From Collybiopsis luxurians FD-317 M1 (lineage: Eukaryota; Basidiomycota; Agaricomycetes; Agaricales; Omphalotaceae), in contig KN834770.1 of the NCBI GenBank assembly GCA_000827265.1, positions 376,104-440,103 of the forward strand: DNA of 64,000 nt. Direction: 5' to 3'. Positions within the stretch are counted from its first letter, which is position 1, and every line of letters starts with the position of its first letter. Both the position numbers and the translations under genes were made by a program. Of the stretch, positions 58,601 to 64,000 are shown piece by piece. The notes below the pieces were generated by a model, which searched no databases, was not told the DNA's origin, and saw only the letters and a program-made list of their open reading frames with translations.

Positions 58601-59720
58601 ATGAGCCCATTCGACGACTCAGGATTATTTTGGTTACTCGTTTTCATTGTTGGTCAGTCTCGTAGTGGATTTCTAAACGATCACAGCCGCTCAGGCTTGG
58701 CCCTGCTCAATCATAGCTCACTGTTCAGCTCAAGAGCATGTCGATGCCATTACTTTGTGGCAATTTGAAACGGGTCGTTTGCTATCAGGATTGGTTACCT
58801 TTCCATTGGAACCTCTTGGAACTGACCGTAATGGTCCTGCAACAACTTATCTTTATCAAGCTCTCAACATAGCAACAATCACCACAATCAACGATGCTGG
58901 TCTCCTGACCACTGAGACTATTCTCTCTCCAAGTAAGTCCAAATCCCGTCAAGGTTGGGGTAGAGATCATCGTCACTTGGTATTTGACTGATGGATTTGC
59001 GTATTTGCTTTAGCCCCACGAACCATTGTCGCGTCTGCTTCTGGGTGGATTGAAGACTTTGGCTCTGGCGGTACAGTCGCCTGCAGTCTCGTAAATTCTG
59101 ATTTCGGGGACTGCGTGATAGGTACCTCCACCGCCAACAGCGGTGAACCTGCGCCGGAAGCACTGGCAGTGACGCAAACGATTCTTACCAGTAGTTTCCT
59201 CGCAACAGCATCCGTTCAAACCCAACCATCATCAACGCTGACTTCTGCGCCTGAATCTACTCGGGATACTTCAGGGAAACACTCGACAGCCAAGATCATA
59301 GGAGGCACTATAGGAGGATGTGCTGTTTTCTTGATCAGTCTTGCAGTGCTCATGTTACTCAGGCGACGCCGACGGACCCAGCAAAATTCGAACCTAGTTC
59401 CCCATCCCTTCAGCCTCCAGGCACCTATCGGTAGCAGTAATATCTCGGATTTTCATGGACCCAGAATATCCCCATTCATTACCACATCCCATTCGGAGAA
59501 TAGTGCAAAGGCTCCACGGAAATATCGAGGTCGAAGGAAGATGCAAGGTAGAAATGCTGCTCCCAAAGAAAATGCCGGGTCGACTCTCCAGTCGTCAAGT
59601 TCCGAGACTGAGACATCATATGTACAACATAGAGTGGCAGAGATTGCTGAGCGTTTAAGAATATTGGAAGAGAGAAGACCTGAAGAGCCCCCTCCGACAT
59701 ACGAGGATACCCGGGAATAG
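58601..59720 (+). CDS. Single-pass membrane protein with PPxY tail
   Basis: This protein of about 315 residues has no named family. The ATG at 58601 starts a signal peptide (MSPFDDSGLFWLLVFIV). The short ectodomain follows (LWQFETGRLLSGLVTFPLEP; IATITTINDAGLLTTETIL; GGTVACSLVNSDFGDCVI) and then a Ser/Thr-rich stalk. The membrane span lies at about 59300-59360 (IIGGTIGGCAVFLISLAVLM) with the stop-transfer sequence RRRRR. The cytoplasmic tail is basic, then forms a helix (RVAEIAERLRILEERR), and ends EEPPPTYEDTRE. PPTY is a PPxY motif, the binding site for WW domains of Nedd4/Rsp5 ligases. Two introns. Proteins of this design are common in Agaricomycetes and of unknown function; a wall or environmental sensor, or an ubiquitin-ligase adaptor, is possible. 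Confidence 0.8.
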
Positions 59721-59816
59721 TGTAATCTAGATATGTGTATAATAGCTAGTAAGTCACGTGCAGGGCAGCGGAAAATTTAATGGCGACATAAACAACCTCC
59801 GATTTCATCCACCATC

Positions 59817-60754
59817 ATGGGACAGTCGGTTTCCTCAGCCTCTAACAATGCTCAATGCCCGGTAGACCATAATTCTCTCAAAGCTGCTTCATGCCCAGTT
59901 GACCACAACCCTATAAAAGCTACTTCTAATTCTGCAGCCCAATGTCCCGTCGACCATAAATCTCTCCAAGCATCTCAAAAACCTGCAGAATGTCCGATAG
60001 ATCATGGTTCGCTTAACTCTCTTAATCAAATGCCTACTCTCTCGCAAGGTCGCGCTCCGAATCAGACCTTGGACCTCCCTACAAATCGAACGGAGTCTTC
60101 TATCTTACGAGACACCACTACGAAATGGGAATATCCTTCTCCCCAGCAATTTTACAATGCACTGGTGAGAAAAGGATGGGAAACACCTGAAGAGCACGTT
60201 GAAACAATGGTCCAAATCCACAATTTCCTGAACGAGCAGGCGTGGCAGGAAGTGTTAAAGTGGGAAAAGCGGGCATCAGAGTAAGTGCATAATTGTATCT
60301 TGAGGTTATATCATCTCTGAGTTTTTTTTTTTGCCCTAGCAATACCGCCGATATACAGCTGGCGCGATTCAAGGGTCGCCCAGGGGAAATATCTCCCAAA
60401 GCTCGTTTTTGGCTACTCGCCGGCTGGTTACTTCCCTCACGATTCAAGTATGCTCTCTTCGTTCTTAAAAACCGTCGTTGCGGCCACTTATTCTGAAATT
60501 GTAGTACTGAACCTCCGTTTGACCGTCACGATTGGATCGTACGACGTCCACAAACCGGCGAGGAAGTGCGCTATGTCATTGATTATTATTCTGCCCCGCC
60601 TGAACCTGATGGTTCGCCGGTATTCTCCTTGGATGTACGGCCTGCGTTGGATAGCTTTGCTAGCGTTAAGGAGCGGATTGCTTTTGCAACGGAGGAAGTG
60701 TGGGCAGATTTTCGAGAAAATAGATCGGCAGGTATCTCTAAGAGAGACCAATAA
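59817..60754 (+). CDS. CYC3: Cytochrome c heme lyase (HCCS)
   Basis: This mitochondrial intermembrane-space enzyme attaches heme covalently to the CxxCH of apocytochrome c or c1. The ATG at 59817 is followed by four CP motifs: CPVDH at residues 14-18, 26-30 and 43-47 and CPIDH at 59-63. Most relatives I know have one or two. The catalytic domain reads [20 protein letters not shown], then [20 protein letters not shown] with the heme-ligand histidine in [22 protein letters not shown] follows, then [13 protein letters not shown] and [20 protein letters not shown], all family signatures. Length is about 270 residues, and two introns near 60282-60339 and 60447-60506 interrupt it. It ends AGISKRDQ. 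It starts 96 bp after the preceding stop. Whether it serves cytochrome c, c1 or both cannot be told; fungi often have two paralogues. Confidence 0.93.
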
Positions 60755-62305
60755 CCGTACCTTGTTCTTTCGTTCTGGGTTATTGTACTAGTTTCGTATA
60801 TAATTAGGTTTCTGACATTCTGGATAATAGATATCACTCTTCTCCAGGCTTTTCCCCAAAGCGAATCCTCAACCCATCTGACTCTCTCGCGTATGATCAC
60901 CGGGGAGTGCCTAGTTTGATTGACTGCGGTTCTATCGTTGAGTTCTTTCTATTTCTGAACCTGTTCTGAACTAAGAAAAATATCTCGCTGACCAGCGGGG
61001 CCCATGACCGAAAGATTTGTTACGAGCCCGGATTTTGACTTGGATTCTTGGTGTGTCTGATCAATATAGGAACCATGCAGATTTCTTTTTAGTAATTGAA
61101 TCTAGCATATGTCGAAACCATGTTGAATTACTTATCAGTGTTCCATCTAGTCGATTCTCGATTTTTCGGAAGATACTTTTTCCTTGATGATCTCTGTCAC
61201 ATCATATGTACCAAAGGTAAGTGAAGTAGGCACCAGTATAGCAGGCGATTCACACTATTTTTTGCGACGACAGGGTTTGTTTGTCACTATCCATAGACGC
61301 GATTGACTTTCACTCTTCCCTGTCAACGTACGTTGAAGTTCCTTCCACATTTTTGAAGACTGCCAACGTCGGCTGCCGTCAGATCGATGGCCCCAAATCA
61401 GCCCAGAGACGCTGTCATTCCGCTCGGCCACGGCAAGGGCTGCTTGACCCCATTTTGTGAGACCGAGGTTTGACTGGGTATGCGTGAGCTTGTTTTGTGT
61501 GCACGGATCCGGAATCCCTGTCTATTTTGCAGTTTCAGAGTCTGAATTAATTATATGCTAGAGTTTTGAAACGGAAATAACTCTGAGCAATTACTATTCT
61601 GAGGTGGAAATTTCAGTAGGATCCCAGCGAACGTCTGGATATTGACTGGCTGGCGTTGAGCTTAGCCTCAGACCCACTGATACCATTGCTTCATGCATGT
61701 ATCAGGTAGAAATTTGACATAGTAAGTTCCTAAGTATTGGATTGCCAGCCATTCTGAGCCGATTTGCCCAAAACGCGTGACGTCATCTTCACATGATTTC
61801 TTCATGAACGCGACAGCAATTATTTATCTTGCCATCTCTTCTTCTGCTGAAGGCCGTTTGAAGGTAGATCGACTGGGGCATCGCTTCACTCTACGTTGTA
61901 AAAGCTATCAGTCTACAATCTCACAACGTCTCTCCAACCCTATAACTTTGACTAGTAGCACACTCATCTTTGTGACATCACGTCGGTTTGCTCAAATGTG
62001 CTGCAACCTATCTGTCATTACCCAATAGTCTTTTGAAGTTTCGGTTTGACTTAACAGAGCCTTCTCAGTGATGCCACAATTCTCAGAGGTGACGGTTCGG
62101 AACATGGGGAAAAGAAACTTGATCCAATGATCCAGCGGCCAGTCAAGGTCAGAAAGTATTGGTGATCCAATAACAGAGTCAATTTTCGTCTAGCTTGCAG
62201 CTTCTATCTAAGTTTTGGGATAGGTTTACGGGTATTGCCAATTACTTCCGTAAAAATGATTTCTTAGAGCAAGGGAAAAGCTTAGAAAGATATATTTCTC
62301 ACTGT
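60755..62305. other. Intergenic, no gene supported
   Basis: About 1.55 kb lie between the convergent heme lyase and cyclophilin genes. A stop-free minus-strand stretch of about 85 codons near 61270-61520 looks protein-like but has no Met and no known family; such stretches are expected by chance. I see no RNA gene or repeat. Confidence 0.4.
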
Positions 62306-63136
62306 TCAATAAACTCCGCAATCCTCTATCCACACATCACTCAAAACATCACCATCGGTGGTCCCAAGTTGATTCAATTGCTCTAGAACCTTCCAGCCAT
62401 CAACCACTTCACCGAATATATCATACTTCCCTCTAATTCTAGTGAGCTGGCCTTCCGCGCTAGTGAGCACAACAAAGAATTGAGATGTGTTCGTATTGGG
62501 ACCAGCATTTGCCATGGCAAGTGAGCCGAGTTTTGGGGGTACCGAAAGTGCAGTTGATGACGAACTGAACCTGCCTCCGTATATGGACTAGATGAAGGGT
62601 CAATGATTCGAAACTGCAGATTTGATTCTCGCCTTCTTACTTACCTCTCCACCTGTGCCATCACCACGGGTAATATCTCCTCCCTGTGCAATGTAGTCCT
62701 TCACAATCCGGTGTATCCTGACTCCTTTGTACCATAGAGACTTTTTCGGTGCACTTTTGCACATCCCCAACTCCCCGGTGCACAATCTCACGAAGTTGTC
62801 CTGAAGCTCCTTCATTTCCGGTTCATCATAAAGCGAGAAGACTAGTCGTCCAGCAATTGAAGTACGAGGGGCCTCAAATACGAGGGAGTTCCCTTTCCCT
62901 TTCCGAAAACTTGAAAAAGCGGATGAAAGCCAGCCCCCTCTGGAAGAGGAACTAGAACTGGCGGAAAGCCGCTGCAGAATTTCGCGCTGCTCTACGTTCA
63001 ACTCTTCTGGTCGGTTGGGAAGTCCGTAGCTGGCAGCATTTTGGGAAAGAATTGACAGTGTTCGTTCGTAAGCGGCTTTTTGAGCGGTGTGCTTGGAGAA
63101 ATCACCAAGACCAATATCGAAGAAACAGTGAACCAT
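62306..63136 (-). CDS. Divergent cyclophilin-type PPIase
   Basis: This protein of about 255 residues has a cyclophilin domain that normally isomerises prolyl peptide bonds. The ATG at 63134-63136 gives MVHCFFDIGLGDFSKHTAQK and a roughly 80-residue N-terminal extension. The cyclophilin core follows: RLVFSLYDEPEMKELQDNF, YKGVRIHRIVKDYIAQGGD, TRGDGTGGE across the single intron (about 62600-62650), SIYGGRF, AMANAGPNTNTSQFFVVL and YDIFGEVVDGWKVLEQL. The catalytic arginine is kept (IHRIV), but usual pocket residues differ: the QGGD-preceding Phe-Met reads Tyr-Ile, the cyclosporin-binding Trp is replaced in GQLTRIRGK, and the DENF loop is missing after YGGRF. It may be a weakly active or non-catalytic binding form. 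Stop at 62306. It diverges from the membrane gene at 63449. Confidence 0.85.
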
Positions 63137-63448
63137 TTAGAGAGCTAAATTCGAGCGCTCACAAAGCGCCCGTGAGGGTTGTAATGTACGTTACAAGTTG
63201 GTGACCGTGATCCATCATTGATTCATCATGTGCGGCGTCTTTTACAGCGGCACGGTGTACATACTTCCGCGTATGATGACTACACAGCAGCATATCGCAC
63301 GATTGAGCATAAGGGAGCATACAGCTTCCATTACTGTAGTGCTATGCAACTTGAAACACTCCGACATAGATTGGCACCTCGAAAAACTCATAAGTAGCTG
63401 AAGTGTTCTTCCCCGTCTCTCTTCTACTTAACTTTTCCTCGGTACCAA
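63137..63448. promoter_or_regulatory. Divergent intergenic region, cyclophilin / membrane gene
   Basis: These 312 bp separate the cyclophilin ATG (minus) from the membrane-protein ATG (plus) and must carry both promoters. I recognise no named element. Confidence 0.4.
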
Positions 63449-64000
63449 ATGACAAATGAGGAGAGTAAGCATTTTCGAGGATCAACCATCTTTGAGACGC
63501 TTTCGGGATGCATACTCGCTTGTGTGCTATTTGGTATGAATGCTCTATAAAAAATGCATGATTGCTCATGCTGCTGCTAGGGGGCTACTTTCTGGCACTC
63601 CTCGTCGCTATTTACATTTCGTTGTAAGTCCCAATACTTACTTCGTTTTGAACCATCTCATTCAGTATTGATGGCATAATCACATCCAGTGAGAAAGGGG
63701 TTTCTGGGCGCCCTCAGAAGATCCTTTGGAAGTTGATGGTACTTCTGCTTATCTGCAATATATGGAATCTGGGACAGAAGATTACCTATGTCATTCTCGA
63801 TGTTTGGATGCTTTCTGATGCGGCAGTCTTGTATTCAGGAGAAAAAGTTCTGGCTCGTCAGGCTTCCATTCCTTTCGCCATCAATGTGGGCCTTCACATA
63901 ACAGTATACGCTCAAGTATATTTCCCTAATAAGCATTTACAGGTGTTGGTTGGTGATGGAATTGTAGTCTGGAGGGCATGGGGAATCTGGACTGAATCGA
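63449..64000 (+). CDS. Fungal multi-pass membrane protein, 5' part (runs off right edge)
   Basis: This is the start of a polytopic membrane protein. The ATG at 63449-63451 (MTNEESKHFRGSTIFETLSG) precedes the first helix (CILACVLFG-GYFLALLVAIY), spliced across a short intron. Then come a loop (GIITSSEKGVSGRPQK), helix 2 (ILWKLMVLLLICNIWNL), a segment with Asp and Trp residues (KITYVILDVWMLSDAAVLY), and after a roughly 60-nt intron VLVGDGIVVWRAWGIWTES. The G-D-x-x-V-W-R-x-W motif is typical of a large basidiomycete family of putative seven-helix membrane proteins with no known ligand. The 3' part is outside the window, so helix count and end are unknown. Confidence 0.75.

Noticed and set aside
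61270..61520. Minus-strand 85-codon stop-free stretch (NLGLTKWGQAALAVAERN)
   Set aside because: No Met, no splice partner and no recognisable family; dozens of such stretches are expected by chance.

Overview
The window is nuclear DNA of a filamentous basidiomycete, most likely Agaricomycotina. Genes are split by many short GT-AG introns of about 45-65 nt, both strands are used, and spacing is tight. The families point the same way: DUF6699, a small single-dsRBD protein, a GPI-type chitin deacetylase, a short-ectodomain one-pass membrane protein with a Pro-Tyr tail, and a fungal multi-pass membrane protein at the right end. All spliced models were read by eye from splice signals and family conservation; no transcript data were available. 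Gene spans run from the ATG to the stop codon and include introns.

Left part (1-16148, all minus strand): the 5' part of an MFS transporter runs off the left edge. Next comes a 1.9-kb gene-free stretch holding two inverted-repeat structures, one of which encloses a telomere-like G-rich tract. Then follow a UFD4/TRIP12-type HECT ubiquitin ligase, a class III PLP aminotransferase and the U5/tri-snRNP splicing factor Prp6. Prp6 is divergent from the rRNA/tRNA cytidine acetyltransferase Kre33/NAT10 (16243-20181) across only 94 bp.

Middle (20182-43329): a 71-residue dsRBD protein (minus strand), a MYND zinc-finger protein, a Rom2-type Rho1 GEF, a GPI-type chitin deacetylase, a carnitine acetyltransferase with both a mitochondrial-like N-terminus and a peroxisomal C-terminus, and the exocytic Sec1 protein. 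The proteasome ATPase Rpt4 and a secreted serine carboxypeptidase follow on the minus strand.

Right part (43712-64000): the G-patch spliceosome-disassembly factor TFIP11/Ntr1, a DUF6699 protein, a Sec14-RhoGAP protein, a peroxisomal (SKL) acyl-CoA ligase, an intron-containing tRNA-Leu(AAG), a SAP30BP/HCNGP-like nuclear protein, the PPxY membrane protein, cytochrome c heme lyase with four CP motifs, a divergent cyclophilin, and a truncated membrane protein gene at the right edge.

Functional threads: Rho/cell-wall signalling and secretion (Rom2-like GEF, RhoGAP, Sec1, chitin deacetylase), spliceosome factors (Prp6, TFIP11, SAP30BP-like), ubiquitin-proteasome (UFD4, RPT4), and peroxisomal/mitochondrial acyl metabolism (CAT2, SKL ligase, heme lyase). 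I see no secondary-metabolite cluster, virus, intact transposase or CRISPR. The most unusual items are small-scale: the dsRBD microprotein, the four-CP-motif heme lyase, the inverted-repeat/telomere-like element, a stop-free in-frame intron in TFIP11, and a 26-nt exon that carries the catalytic motif of the chitin deacetylase.
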